Assembly: GCA_016779995.1 (NCBI GenBank)
Contig: JADHMO010000002.1
Span: 62,001-126,000, forward strand
Source of the DNA: Flavobacteriales bacterium
GTDB taxonomy: Bacteria; Bacteroidota; Bacteroidia; Flavobacteriales; UBA7312
Reading direction: 5' to 3'
Length of the DNA: 64,000 nt
In this document: positions 1-8,241 of the stretch, in pieces
How positions within the stretch are numbered: the stretch's first letter is position 1
Layout of the letters: each line of letters opens with the position of its first letter
Position numbers and translations under genes: made by a program
Notes under the pieces: generated by a model
Database searches by the model: none
Told to the model about the DNA's origin: nothing
Seen by the model: only the letters and a program-made list of their open reading frames with translations

Positions 1-126
1 ATTTTTTCAACGCCCAATGGCAAACGATATATTAAGGAAAAGAAAATTAGAACACGTTTTCAGTGCAAGTCTTTAAATAACAATAGAATTTATCTTTTTA
101 ACCCCTTAGCTGAAGTACAGATTTGA
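1..126 (+). CDS. C-terminal fragment, probable SprT-like domain protein
   Basis: The first 41 codons of the window are open in frame 1 and end at TGA 124-126. The visible tail is basic and then hydrophobic, containing NGKRYIKEKKIRTRF and ending in LFNPLAEVQI. From memory this resembles the end of flavobacterial SprT-like (zinc metalloprotease fold) proteins, which often sit next to a mannose-1-phosphate guanylyltransferase as here. The catalytic HExxH region would lie outside the window, so the family call rests on weak tail similarity and synteny. The gene is cut by the window edge, not necessarily broken. The manC promoter box begins six bases after its stop. Confidence 0.45.
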   Translation: MFSTPNGKRYIKEKKIRTRFQCKSLNNNRIYLFNPLAEVQI

Positions 127-131
127 TTTTG

Positions 132-139
132 TATTTTTG
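132..139 (+). promoter_or_regulatory. Bacteroidota -7 box upstream of manC
   Basis: TATTTTTG matches the Bacteroidota sigma-A -7 consensus TAnnTTTG and lies 18 bases before ATG 158. It overlaps an upstream in-frame TTG at 137, which argues against that TTG as the start codon. Confidence 0.55.
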
Positions 140-157
140 AAGAATAATATCCTTATT

Positions 158-1246
158 ATGAACACAAACAACTATGCCGTTATAATGGCTGGAGGAATTG
201 GCTCTAGATTTTGGCCAATGAGTAGAAGTACATTTCCAAAACAGTTTTTAGATATACTAGGCACAGGAGAGACACTGATACAACAAACTTTTAGACGCTT
301 AGCAAAATCTTGTCCTGCAGAAAATATCCTTGTTGTTACCAATGCAAAATACAAGGATTTATGTTTAGAACAACTCAGCGACATACTAGAAGATAATATT
401 TTATGTGAGCCTTCAATGAGAAATACAGCCCCTTGTATTGCCTATGCCTCTTTCAAAATAACTAAGAAAAACCCTAATGCTAATATCATAGTCGCGCCTT
501 CAGACCACTTGATTAGTAATGAAGATGAATTCACAAAAATTGTTGCTGATTGTTTTGAAGTGTGTTCAAAAAATAATGTGCTTTTAACCTTAGGCATAAA
601 ACCTTCAAGACCAGATACTGGCTATGGGTATATTCAATTCAACGAAGGAAATTCTGAACTTCATAATAACATACATAGTGTTAAAACATTTACAGAAAAA
701 CCTAACTTAGAACTAGCACAACAATTTTTAGAAAGCGGTGACTTTTTATGGAATTCTGGAATATTTATCTGGAGTGCTAAAGCCATTTCTTTAGGTCTAA
801 GAAAACACTTAAGAGATTTATACGACAGATTTGAAGATGGCAACGATTATTACAATACGGATGAAGAAGTAGAGTTCATTAATCGCATTTTTCCTGGTTG
901 TAAAAACATATCTATTGACTATGGTTTGATGGAGAAAGCTGAAAATGTTTTTGTTTATCCTTCTGACTTTGGCTGGAGTGATTTAGGAACCTGGGGCTCT
1001 TTATATGGTCATTTAAAGCTAGATGAAAGTCAAAATGGAATTATTGGCGATAATGTAATGATTTATGATTCTAAAAAAAATATTATCAATGCGCCTAATG
1101 ATAAAGTTGTTGTTATTCAAGGTCTGGAAGATTATATTATTATCGATAATAAAAACACCCTACTTATCTGCAAAAAAGAAGACGAGCAACAGATTAAACA
1201 ATTTGTTAGTGATATAAAAAGAGATAAAGGAGACGAATATGTGTAG
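158..1246 (+). CDS. manC: Mannose-1-phosphate guanylyltransferase
   Basis: Makes GDP-mannose from mannose-1-phosphate and GTP in the cytoplasm, feeding mannose and fucose into surface glycans and lipid-linked mannose. The 362-residue protein opens with the nucleotidyltransferase signature (AGGIGSRFWPMSR near residue 11, followed by PKQF). It also has a FTEKP segment and the WSDLGTWGSL motif typical of this family. It has only the guanylyltransferase domain, without the C-terminal isomerase cupin of bifunctional ManC. ATG 158 is chosen over TTG 137 because a promoter box overlaps the TTG and because homologues start close to the AGG motif. A polyprenol-phosphate mannosyltransferase that could use its product is encoded at 61852-62595. 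Confidence 0.93.
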   Translation: MNTNNYAVIMAGGIGSRFWPMSRSTFPKQFLDILGTGETLIQQTFRRLAKSCPAENILVVTNAKYKDLCLEQLSDILEDNILCEPSMRNTAPCIAYASFKITKKNPNANIIVAPSDHLISNEDEFTKIVADCFEVCSKNNVLLTLGIKPSRPDTGYGYIQFNEGNSELHNNIHSVKTFTEKPNLELAQQFLESGDFLWNSGIFIWSAKAISLGLRKHLRDLYDRFEDGNDYYNTDEEVEFINRIFPGCKNISIDYGLMEKAENVFVYPSDFGWSDLGTWGSLYGHLKLDESQNGIIGDNVMIYDSKKNIINAPNDKVVVIQGLEDYIIIDNKNTLLICKKEDEQQIKQFVSDIKRDKGDEYV

Positions 1247-1271
1247 TCTATTTCTTTAGACTACCACACAT
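1239..1271. terminator. Hairpin shared by the ends of manC and fumC
   Basis: An imperfect inverted repeat (TAGTCTA at 1244-1250 with TAGACTA at 1257-1263, extended outward by GTGT/ACAC with a small bulge) spans both stop codons. There is no long T-run, so it may be a weak bidirectional terminator or an mRNA 3' stabiliser. It is the only hairpin seen at this junction. Confidence 0.35.
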
Positions 1272-2648
1272 ATCTTCAGGGCGAACCCACTCATCGAACT
1301 CCTCGGCAGTAAGGTATCCTAAATTGACAGACTCTTCTTTTAATGTTGTACCGTTTTGGTGAGCCGTCTTAGCAATTTTTGCTGCTTTTTCATAACCTAT
1401 CTTGGTATTCAAAGCGGTTACTAACATTAAAGAATTATCCAAGTTCTTTTTTAGATTATCATAATTAGGCTCTATGCCTTCTGCGCAATTAACCTTAAAA
1501 GATACACAAGCATCTCCAATCAATCGTGCCGACTGTAAAATGTTAGCTGCCATCATCGGCTTAAATACATTAAGCTCATAATGACCTTGCATTCCACCAA
1601 CACCAATAGCTACATCATTACCCATAACCTGAGCACATACCATTGTTAGTGCCTCACATTGCGTAGGGTTAACTTTGCCCGGCATTATAGACGAACCAGG
1701 CTCATTAGATGGTATTATTATTTCACCAATTCCGCTTCGTGGACCTGATGCTAGCAAACGGATATCGTTGGCTATTTTATTTAGAGAAACTGCTAATTGC
1801 TTCAAAGCATTATGAGACTCTACAATAGCATCATGAGCCGCTAAAGCTTCAAATTTATTGTCTGCTGATACAAATGGTAGCTGTGTAAATTCAGCAATTT
1901 TTTTAGAAACAAGAATGTCATAACCTTCTGGAGTATTTATTCCTGTTCCTACAGCTGTACCACCAAGAGCAAGTTCTGAAAGATGAGCTAAAGTATTTTT
2001 AAGTGCTTTTAATCCATGGTCTAGCTGTGAAACATATCCAGAAAATTCTTGACCTAATGTCAATGGTGTAGCGTCCATTAGGTGTGTTCTTCCTATTTTA
2101 ACTACATGCATAAATGCTTTAGATTTTTTATCTAAAGTATCCCTCAACATTTCTACTCCAGGAATAGTAGTTTCAACAATCATTTTGTAAGCGGCAATAT
2201 GCATGCCTGTCGGAAAAGTATCGTTAGACGATTGAGATTTATTGACATCATCGTTAGGATGAATAACTTTACTTTCGTCATCTAAACTACCACCATTTAA
2301 AACGTGAGCTCGGTTGGCTATCACTTCATTGGTATTCATATTAGATTGTGTACCTGAACCCGTTTGCCATATTACTAATGGAAACTCACCGTCGTGTTTG
2401 CCTTCTAATATCTCATCGCAAACAGCAGAAATTAAATCTCTTTTTTCAGTAGAAAGAACACCTAACTCGCAATTGGCATGAGCGGCTGCTTTTTTAAGGT
2501 ATGCAAAACCATAGACTACTTCTAGTGGCATACTTGCTGATTGACCAATTTTGAAATTGTTTCTGGAACGTTCTGTTTGGGCTCCCCAATACTTTTCGGC
2601 AGGTACTTTTACCTCGCCCATGGTATCTTTTTCAATTCTATAGCTCAT
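1248..2648 (-). CDS. fumC: Class II fumarate hydratase
   Basis: Interconverts fumarate and malate in the TCA cycle as an iron-independent tetramer. The 466-residue length is normal for FumC. Motifs visible are SGTQSNMN (98-105), [10 protein letters not shown] (186-195), and the superfamily signature [11 protein letters not shown] (318-328), whose flexible loop carries the catalytic serine. The C terminus retains the [12 protein letters not shown] segment typical of fumarases as opposed to aspartase. It converges on manC with one base between the stops and diverges from the small membrane protein gene at 2711. The start is ATG 2648, with family-typical spacing to the first conserved block. No unusual feature was seen. 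Confidence 0.97.
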   Translation of the reverse strand: MSYRIEKDTMGEVKVPAEKYWGAQTERSRNNFKIGQSASMPLEVVYGFAYLKKAAAHANCELGVLSTEKRDLISAVCDEILEGKHDGEFPLVIWQTGSGTQSNMNTNEVIANRAHVLNGGSLDDESKVIHPNDDVNKSQSSNDTFPTGMHIAAYKMIVETTIPGVEMLRDTLDKKSKAFMHVVKIGRTHLMDATPLTLGQEFSGYVSQLDHGLKALKNTLAHLSELALGGTAVGTGINTPEGYDILVSKKIAEFTQLPFVSADNKFEALAAHDAIVESHNALKQLAVSLNKIANDIRLLASGPRSGIGEIIIPSNEPGSSIMPGKVNPTQCEALTMVCAQVMGNDVAIGVGGMQGHYELNVFKPMMAANILQSARLIGDACVSFKVNCAEGIEPNYDNLKKNLDNSLMLVTALNTKIGYEKAAKIAKTAHQNGTTLKEESVNLGYLTAEEFDEWVRPEDMCGSLKK

Positions 2649-2674
2649 GATTTTTTTATTAGAATATTAACACT

Positions 2675-2682
2675 TACTTTTG
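2675..2682 (+). promoter_or_regulatory. -7 box upstream of the 48-residue membrane protein
   Basis: TACTTTTG is an exact TAnnTTTG match, 28 bases before ATG 2711. A gene-specific promoter supports the very small downstream ORF as a real gene. Confidence 0.5.
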
Positions 2683-2710
2683 TGCAAAGTTAATTCAAAT
2701 ATATAAAGAT

Positions 2711-2857
2711 ATGTTTATAGGTTTTGTCCTCTTTTTAGTTATCGCTGGTATGGCATTTTGGTTGTTAACCTTCATTATTAGTTTTTTACCATATTGGATT
2801 GGCGCTTGGTTTATCGAGTCATACAAAAATCGTGACTTAGTAGAAGACCTCGAATAG
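2711..2857 (+). CDS. Small hydrophobic membrane protein (48 aa)
   Basis: A 48-residue ORF too short for usual length filters. It starts MFIGFVLFLV and ends in a charged, soluble tail (YKNRDLVEDLE). Residues 2-36 are almost wholly hydrophobic and could form one long or two short transmembrane helices, with the acidic tail probably cytoplasmic. Support for coding comes from a consensus promoter box 28 bases upstream, a stop that abuts the convergent ArsC-like gene by one base, as at other junctions here, and a lack of in-frame rare features. No family is recognised and no function is assigned. Confidence 0.6.
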   Translation: MFIGFVLFLVIAGMAFWLLTFIISFLPYWIGAWFIESYKNRDLVEDLE

Positions 2858-2858
2858 C

Positions 2859-3203
2859 TTAAATCACTTCTTGCACCCTTTCCAAAGGTCTTCCTACAAC
2901 AGTACCTTTCTTACTTTTTATTATTGGTCGTTCAATTAATTTAGGATTTTGAACCATCGCTTCTATAATTGCTGTATCGCTCAAGTCTTTACCTTTGAAT
3001 TGTTCTTTCCAAATACTTTCATTTTTACGAACGAGCTCAATTGGCTTTATAGATAAGTCGTGAAGTAAAGCCCTTAATTCTTCAGTTGACAATAAGTCTT
3101 TCAGATATTCTATAACTGTAATTTTACACGACTTTTCTTCTAAAAAAGATAAGGCTTCTCTACTCTTTCTACATCTAGGATTGTGATAAATTGTTACTTC
3201 CAT
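2859..3203 (-). CDS. ArsC/Spx-family protein, arsenate reductase-like
   Basis: A 114-residue thioredoxin-fold protein of the ArsC family. It begins with a beta strand followed by HNPRCRKSREAL, where Cys11 matches the catalytic cysteine of glutaredoxin-coupled arsenate reductases. The later RPIIKSKKGTVVGRP segment matches the conserved RP(I/L) and GRP region of the family. Many Bacteroidota genomes carry such a protein outside ars operons, so a general thiol-reductase role is as likely as arsenate resistance. No arsenite pump or ArsR is nearby. The start is taken at ATG 3203 (MEVTIYHN), four bases after the prfB stop, since an upstream ATG at 3221 would overlap prfB. It is probably co-transcribed with prfB. 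Confidence 0.85.
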   Translation of the reverse strand: MEVTIYHNPRCRKSREALSFLEEKSCKITVIEYLKDLLSTEELRALLHDLSIKPIELVRKNESIWKEQFKGKDLSDTAIIEAMVQNPKLIERPIIKSKKGTVVGRPLERVQEVI

Positions 3204-3207
3204 AATT

Positions 3208-4296
3208 TTATTTTTGACCAAATTCCATTAAATATGCTTTGATAAAATCATTGATTTCACCATCAAGAACAGCTTGAGTATTAGATGTTTCATATTCTGT
3301 TCTTAAATCCTTAACCATTTTGTAGGGATGCAAAACATAGTTTCTAATTTGAGAACCCCATTCTATTTTTTTCTTGCCGTCTTCAATCTTATCTCTTTCA
3401 GATTGTCTTTTGCGTAATTCTATCTCGTATAACTGAGACCTCAACAACCGTATGGCTTTCTCTTTATTTTCAAGCTGAGAACGGGTTTCTGAATTAGCAA
3501 TTATAATTCCTGTAGGAGCATGTTTTAAGCGAACTGCAGTTTCGATTTTATTAACTCCTTGTCCGCCAGCACCACCAGCCCGAAAAGTGTCCCAACTGAT
3601 ATCAGCAGGGTTAATCTCTATTTCTATGGATTCATCTACCAAAGGATATACAAAAACCGAAGTGAAAGAAGTATGTCGTTTGGCGTTAGAGTCAAATGGA
3701 GAAATACGAACTAATCGGTGTACTCCATTTTCACCTTTTAAATTACCAAAAGCAAAATCACCATCAAATTGTAGGGTGACCGACTTTATACCTGCAGCAT
3801 CTCCAGCTTGAAAGTCTAGCTCTTTGACTTTAAACTTATTTTTCTCCCCCCACATGATGTACATACGCATAAGCATTTCAGCCCAATCTTGACTTTCTGT
3901 TCCTCCAGCACCCGGATTTATAGTCATCACTGCCGAGAGGTTATCTTCTTCGCCACTTAGCATATTTTTAAACTCTAAGTCAGCAACTTTAAGCAAAGTA
4001 GAGTCGAAACTTTTATTTATCTCATCTTCATCTGCTTCTCCTTCTTGAAAGAAATCAAAAAGCACAGAAAGGTCATCAAAAGCACTTTGCACCTCTTGAA
4101 AAGCAACAACCCATACCTTTTGTTTATTGATATTTTTCAAGTGAGTTTCGGCAGATTTAGGGTTATCCCAAAAATCAACAGCTTGAGTTTTTAACTCCTC
4201 AGCGGCTACAAAGTCTTTCTTTTCTTGTATAGATAAAAAGGCTTCTAAGTCAGCTATTCTTTTTTTAATATCGTCTATCTGTTCTGCTGTAACCAT
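3208..4296 (-). CDS. prfB: Peptide chain release factor 2
   Basis: Recognises UGA and UAA stop codons and triggers peptide release on the ribosome. The 362-residue protein carries the SPF codon-recognition tripeptide (199-201) and the GGQ peptidyl-hydrolysis motif (244-246, in [10 protein letters not shown]). The reading frame is continuous from ATG 4296. At the position where many bacteria have the in-frame UGA programmed frameshift (after the first helix, here around LEAFLSIQ, residues 17-24) there is no stop or slippery CTTTGA. The usual RF2 autoregulation therefore seems absent. The ArsC-like gene follows after four bases and recX lies upstream. Confidence 0.96.
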   Translation of the reverse strand: MVTAEQIDDIKKRIADLEAFLSIQEKKDFVAAEELKTQAVDFWDNPKSAETHLKNINKQKVWVVAFQEVQSAFDDLSVLFDFFQEGEADEDEINKSFDSTLLKVADLEFKNMLSGEEDNLSAVMTINPGAGGTESQDWAEMLMRMYIMWGEKNKFKVKELDFQAGDAAGIKSVTLQFDGDFAFGNLKGENGVHRLVRISPFDSNAKRHTSFTSVFVYPLVDESIEIEINPADISWDTFRAGGAGGQGVNKIETAVRLKHAPTGIIIANSETRSQLENKEKAIRLLRSQLYEIELRKRQSERDKIEDGKKKIEWGSQIRNYVLHPYKMVKDLRTEYETSNTQAVLDGEINDFIKAYLMEFGQK

Positions 4297-4314
4297 TGAG
4301 GCAAATTTAGTGTT

Positions 4315-4782
4315 TTAAAGTTTGTGGATGTAAGACCAGACCAATTCAGATTCATAGCCCTTCCTAATTAAATAATCCACCACTTTCTTCTTTCTAACAT
4401 AGGTGTTTTTATCATTTATCAAAGCCATTTTCTTATTCGCTAAATGCTGTATAACATCCATATAATCTGCATCATCTATCTCAGACATCCCTAATAAAAT
4501 ACAGCTTTTTGGCACTTTCAGCTTAGACAGTTCGAAAGCTATCTTTTTTCGTCCCCAGCGTTTTATTTTAAATTTTCCACTACAATAAGATCGTGCAAAG
4601 CGCTCTTCATCAAGGTAGTTGTTTTGTATCAATTCAATTAAAATTTCATCAGCTAAAGCATCACTCACTCCATAGGACTTAAGCTTTGTAATTACCTGAT
4701 ATTGACAACGATCCATTACTGCACAATAATGTCTAATTCGGTCTTTTACAATTTTTACATCGTATATTTTGTCGTTCATCAT
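4315..4782 (-). CDS. recX: Regulatory protein RecX
   Basis: RecX modulates RecA by capping or destabilising its filament. The 155-residue alpha-helical protein shows the tandem three-helix RecX pattern: an N-terminal RIRHYCAVMDRCQYQV segment, the central LDEERFARSYCSGKF motif highly typical of RecX, and a C-terminal LIRKGYESELVWSYI repeat. A longer open frame runs to 4929, but it reads through the promoter and first codons of the divergent transporter gene. The start is therefore placed at ATG 4782 (or the next codon, 4779), giving the usual family length. It shares its upstream region with the MFS gene and precedes prfB by 18 bases. Confidence 0.88.
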   Translation of the reverse strand: MMNDKIYDVKIVKDRIRHYCAVMDRCQYQVITKLKSYGVSDALADEILIELIQNNYLDEERFARSYCSGKFKIKRWGRKKIAFELSKLKVPKSCILLGMSEIDDADYMDVIQHLANKKMALINDKNTYVRKKKVVDYLIRKGYESELVWSYIHKL

Positions 4783-4793
4783 TTCAAAGGTAG

Positions 4794-4801
4794 TATTTTT
4801 G
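4794..4801 (+). promoter_or_regulatory. -7 box six bases before the MFS start
   Basis: TATTTTTG matches TAnnTTTG. Only six bases separate it from ATG 4808, so transcription would begin at or next to the start codon and give a leaderless mRNA. Confidence 0.5.
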
Positions 4802-4807
4802 TACCCA

Positions 4808-6088
4808 ATGAAAAATAAAAAAGCAATAGGCTTATTATTTGTAGCTAATATCATATCAGGGCTTGCCCAAGGTATAAGTATGATTGCTATTCCTTGGTAC
4901 TTTGCAGATATACTCGGTATGGGAGGCACATATGCTAAAGGTTATGCTATTTTAACATTTGCAAGTCTATTTTGGGGTTTATATTCAGGCACTCTTATCG
5001 ATAGGTATTCAAGAAAGAAAATGTTCTTATACTCTAATTTAGCTTGTGCTTTAATAATCGGAAGTATCGCTTTGTATGGAATGAGTTTTGGTCAAACGCC
5101 ATGGATATTAGTATTGGCTGTTTTTGGGACGACTATGTTTCATTATAATATTCACTATCCCAACCTATATGCATTTGGTCAAGAAATAACAGAGCCAAAA
5201 AATTATGCTAAGCTAAATGCCTACATCGAGATACAAGGGCAATCAACGAGTATTTTTGCTGGTGCATTTGCTGCTATATTATTGACTGGCACACAAAATG
5301 GTATCTTAAATTTATTAGGTTTCAAGATTAATATACCTTTCGATATACAAGCTTGGCAAATACACGAAATATTTTTAATGGACGCATTTACCTATATTTT
5401 GGCTTTCCTAATAATCCTATTTATCAAATATAAACCCATAGTAAAAAAGAACATTGACCAAGGAAATATGTTCAGTCGTCTGATAAAAGGATTTTCTTTT
5501 CTAAAAGAGAATTCTCTAATTTTTATTTTTGGCGTTTGTTCTTATGCAATTTTTACTTTTTTAATTGTTGAAATGTTTGTGTTGGTTCCCGTTTATGTCA
5601 GTAACTATTTAAAAGAAGGTGGAGATGTCTTTGCATCTTCTGAAGTATATTATTCTATTGGTGCTTTATTAGCAGGTTTTGGAATACACAAAGTAATGGG
5701 TAAAAATAATATCATAACAAACATCATCGTTTTGATGATAGCTACAATTGGAGGTTGTCTGCTTCTAACTTATACCAAGAGTGTCGCTGCTTTTTTCGCT
5801 GTTAGTCTTCTAATTGGACTAAGTAATGCTGGAACACGTATTTTAAGAATTACATTCCTTTTTGAAAAGGTATCTAACGATATCATTGGAAGAACAGGTA
5901 GCGTATTTAATTCAGTTAGCATCCTTATCAGAACAGCATTAATCACTAGCGTATCCTTACCATTCTTTAATAGTGGTGATAATGTAAGGTATGGCTATTT
6001 ATTAGGAGCTATATTTTTATGCATAGCACTTATTCCACTGATAAAGTATCGTAAAAAATTAAGCGAATTAAAAAGCCTAAATACTTAG
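4808..6088 (+). CDS. Major facilitator superfamily transporter
   Basis: A 426-residue polytopic inner-membrane protein with about twelve hydrophobic segments in two halves. An LIDRYSRKKM segment after the second helix matches the MFS loop 2-3 motif (GxLxDRxGRRk). Overall it resembles DHA3-type drug/enterobactin exporters, but the substrate cannot be read from sequence. Start ATG 4808 (MKNKKAIGLL) was chosen over an upstream ATG at 4769 because it lies directly after a promoter box and gives a standard first transmembrane helix. Its stop overlaps the rng stop by four bases on the opposite strand. Confidence 0.85.
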   Translation: MKNKKAIGLLFVANIISGLAQGISMIAIPWYFADILGMGGTYAKGYAILTFASLFWGLYSGTLIDRYSRKKMFLYSNLACALIIGSIALYGMSFGQTPWILVLAVFGTTMFHYNIHYPNLYAFGQEITEPKNYAKLNAYIEIQGQSTSIFAGAFAAILLTGTQNGILNLLGFKINIPFDIQAWQIHEIFLMDAFTYILAFLIILFIKYKPIVKKNIDQGNMFSRLIKGFSFLKENSLIFIFGVCSYAIFTFLIVEMFVLVPVYVSNYLKEGGDVFASSEVYYSIGALLAGFGIHKVMGKNNIITNIIVLMIATIGGCLLLTYTKSVAAFFAVSLLIGLSNAGTRILRITFLFEKVSNDIIGRTGSVFNSVSILIRTALITSVSLPFFNSGDNVRYGYLLGAIFLCIALIPLIKYRKKLSELKSLNT

Positions 6089-7632
6089 GTTGTAATGACT
6101 TTACGCTCCTTGTTAAAAAAGCGATATTGTAAAAGATGATAAGTAGTATCTTCTTCTACTTGTAGTTTACAACCGAATTCTTTAGACCACGTTTTTCTTT
6201 GATTTCTAAACCAACCTTTATTGATATAACTCGCCACAAATGGATGAGTTTTTAAAATGATATCGTTACTCTTGTTGGTGGCTTTAGCTAACTTTTGTTC
6301 AATTTCATCAATTAACAAAATACTTGCTTCTATTTTACCTGTTCCTTTACAAGAAGGACAACCTTCTTTAGTTTCAATATTCAATTCTGGTCGAACACGC
6401 TGTCTTGTTATTTCAATAAGTCCAAAACGCGATGGTGGCAAAATATGGTGTTTAGCCTTATCATCAGCCATAAACTCTTTTAATGCTTCGAATAACTTTT
6501 TCCTATTCTCACCATTATACATATCTATGAAGTCAACTACAATGATACCACCCATATCACGCAATCGTAACTGACGTGCAACTTCTTCAGCAGCAATTAA
6601 GTTAACTTCTAAAGCATTAGCTTCTTGGTCTTGCTTTGAATTGACGCGTTTTCCACTATTGACATCGATGACGTGCATAGCCTCAGTATGCTCAATAACT
6701 AAGTAGGTACTTTTACGCATAGTTACTGACTTCCCAAAGGAAGACTTGATTTGTCTTTCAATTTGGAATTTTTGAAAAAGTGGAATCTTGCCCGTGTACA
6801 TACGAACAATTTTTTCTTGATTAGGAGATATTGTCGCTATGTAATCTTTTATTTCATCATGAAGTTTTTCATCATTAACGAGAATACTAATGAAGTCATC
6901 ATTCAACACATCTCTGAGTAAAGATGCCGTTCTTCCAAGCTCTCCAAGAACTTTATAAGGAGGATTTCCTTTTTTAGTTTGCTTAAATAAGGTTTGCCAT
7001 TTTTTGTATAAATACTTGATATCAGCATCTAAATCAGCTACTTTTTTACCTTCAGCAACAGTTCTTATAATAACACCAAAGCCTGGTGGCTTAATGCTTT
7101 GAACCAGTTTTTTTAATCTCTTTTTCTCCTCGTTGGATTCTATTTTTTGAGAAACTGAAACTTTATTAGAGAAAGGAACTAACACCATGTATCTACCGGC
7201 AATAGTTATTTCGGTAGTCAGTCTTGGACCTTTTGTAGAGATGGGCTCTTTGGCAACTTGTACAAGAACTTGATTGCCAGATTGCAGAACATCTGTAATA
7301 GAACCTGATTTATCAATTTCCTCCTCTAGTTTGAAGTTTTTTAAGGAAGCGGTATTAAGTTTTCCTCCAAGGTTTCTTTGTGTAAATTTCTGAAAAGTTT
7401 TGAATTTAACACCTAAATCTAGGTAATGAAGGAAGCCATCTCTTTCATAGCCTACGTCTACAAAAGTAGCATTTAGTCCAGTGATAATCTTCTTAACCTT
7501 AGCTAGAAAAATATCACCAACGGAAAACTTTGTTCCTATGGGTTCTTTGTGTAGTTCTATTAATTTCTTGTCTTTCAACAAGGCAATTACGACCTCATTA
7601 GGCCTAGAATCTACTAGCAATTCATATTTCAA
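6085..7632 (-). CDS. rng: Ribonuclease E/G family, RNase G type
   Basis: Endoribonuclease involved in rRNA maturation and mRNA decay. The 515-residue protein has an N-terminal S1 domain (about 35-120), then the RNase H-like and DNase I-like catalytic domain with metal ligands in VIDVNSG (Asp323) and VVDFIDM (Asp367). The zinc-link CPSC is at 425-428. It lacks the long C-terminal degradosome scaffold of RNase E, so it is RNase G-like. It follows the HU gene and the 29-residue basic protein on the same strand, a gene order common in Bacteroidota. It starts at ATG 7632 with no promoter box directly before it, consistent with co-transcription. Confidence 0.95.
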   Translation of the reverse strand: MKYELLVDSRPNEVVIALLKDKKLIELHKEPIGTKFSVGDIFLAKVKKIITGLNATFVDVGYERDGFLHYLDLGVKFKTFQKFTQRNLGGKLNTASLKNFKLEEEIDKSGSITDVLQSGNQVLVQVAKEPISTKGPRLTTEITIAGRYMVLVPFSNKVSVSQKIESNEEKKRLKKLVQSIKPPGFGVIIRTVAEGKKVADLDADIKYLYKKWQTLFKQTKKGNPPYKVLGELGRTASLLRDVLNDDFISILVNDEKLHDEIKDYIATISPNQEKIVRMYTGKIPLFQKFQIERQIKSSFGKSVTMRKSTYLVIEHTEAMHVIDVNSGKRVNSKQDQEANALEVNLIAAEEVARQLRLRDMGGIIVVDFIDMYNGENRKKLFEALKEFMADDKAKHHILPPSRFGLIEITRQRVRPELNIETKEGCPSCKGTGKIEASILLIDEIEQKLAKATNKSNDIILKTHPFVASYINKGWFRNQRKTWSKEFGCKLQVEEDTTYHLLQYRFFNKERKVITT

Positions 7633-7702
7633 AATAATAACGGCTGTGAGAACAAATCTAGGGTATAGACGATCTCAAATTGATACTAAAATAGTACAAA
7701 GA

Positions 7703-7792
7703 CTATTTTTTCTTGTGTCTATTTTTTCTTAAACGCTTTTTACGTTTATGAGTAGCCATCTTATGTCTTTTTCTTTTTTTACCGTTTGGCAT
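7703..7792 (-). CDS. 29-aa basic protein, AURKAIP1/COX24 (mS38/bS22) type
   Basis: A 29-codon ORF, MPNGKKRKRHK then MATHKRKKRLRKNRHKKK, in which about two thirds of residues are Lys, Arg or His. The KRKRHKMxTHKRKKRLRKxR pattern matches the AURKAIP1/COX24 motif of mitochondrial mS38 and mycobacterial bS22, small proteins that bind 16S rRNA near the decoding centre. Bacteroidota carry such a protein between HU and rng, as here. By similarity it is probably a small-subunit ribosomal protein. It is below most gene-caller length limits. It sits 48 bases after the HU stop and 70 bases before rng on the same strand. Confidence 0.8.
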   Translation of the reverse strand: MPNGKKRKRHKMATHKRKKRLRKNRHKKK

Positions 7793-7840
7793 AACGTTTT
7801 GTTTTAAATATTTTTAAATCTCTTTTCTATTCAGCTCTTT

Positions 7841-8128
7841 TTATAACTGAACGTTTGTTTTAACTTTATTTACAAATTCTTTAGAGGGCTTAAAAGCAGG
7901 AACATTATGAGCTGGTATGATAATCGTTGTATTTTTAGAAATATCTCTACCTGTTTTTTGTGCTCTTTGCTTAACAATAAATGAGCCAAACCCTCTTAAG
8001 AAAACATCTTCTCCACTAGACACAGAATTTTTAACTTCGTGCATAAACGCTTCAACTACAGCTTGCACATCGACTCTTTCTACACCGATTTTATCAGAAA
8101 TAGAATTAACGATTTCTAACTTTGTCAT
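7841..8128 (-). CDS. HU family DNA-binding protein
   Basis: A 95-residue nucleoid protein of the HU/IHF family that bends DNA. It has the standard N-terminal helices (MTKLEIVNSISDKIG), the GFGSF turn (residues 46-50) and the beta-arm with PAHNVPAFKPSKEF. The arm proline precedes a hydrophobic residue as in HU/IHF. Bacteroidota encode several HU paralogues, so no specific symbol is given. A consensus promoter box (8174-8181, minus strand) gives a leader of about 40 bases, and the basic ribosomal-type protein and rng follow on the same strand. Confidence 0.95.
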   Translation of the reverse strand: MTKLEIVNSISDKIGVERVDVQAVVEAFMHEVKNSVSSGEDVFLRGFGSFIVKQRAQKTGRDISKNTTIIIPAHNVPAFKPSKEFVNKVKTNVQL

Positions 8129-8173
8129 AATTAAAAGGATTTAAAAGATGTTTAAATATCTTAATTTCGCGTG

Positions 8174-8181
8174 CAAATATA
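8174..8181 (-). promoter_or_regulatory. -7 box for the HU gene
   Basis: On the minus strand TATATTTG is an exact TAnnTTTG match, 45 bases before ATG 8128. Unlike many genes in this window it predicts a real 5' leader. Confidence 0.5.
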
Positions 8182-8241
8182 CTTACTTTTATTTAATTCA
8201 GATGTGTTTTATCACTATAACTCGCTAGAATTTACGACTTT

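Noticed and set aside
137-157. TTG start extending manC by seven codons
   Set aside because: The TTG overlaps a TATTTTTG promoter box, and family members start near the ATG at 158.
4783-4929. N-terminal extension of recX
   Set aside because: It runs back through the divergent MFS promoter and first codons; the RecX family length fits ATG 4782.
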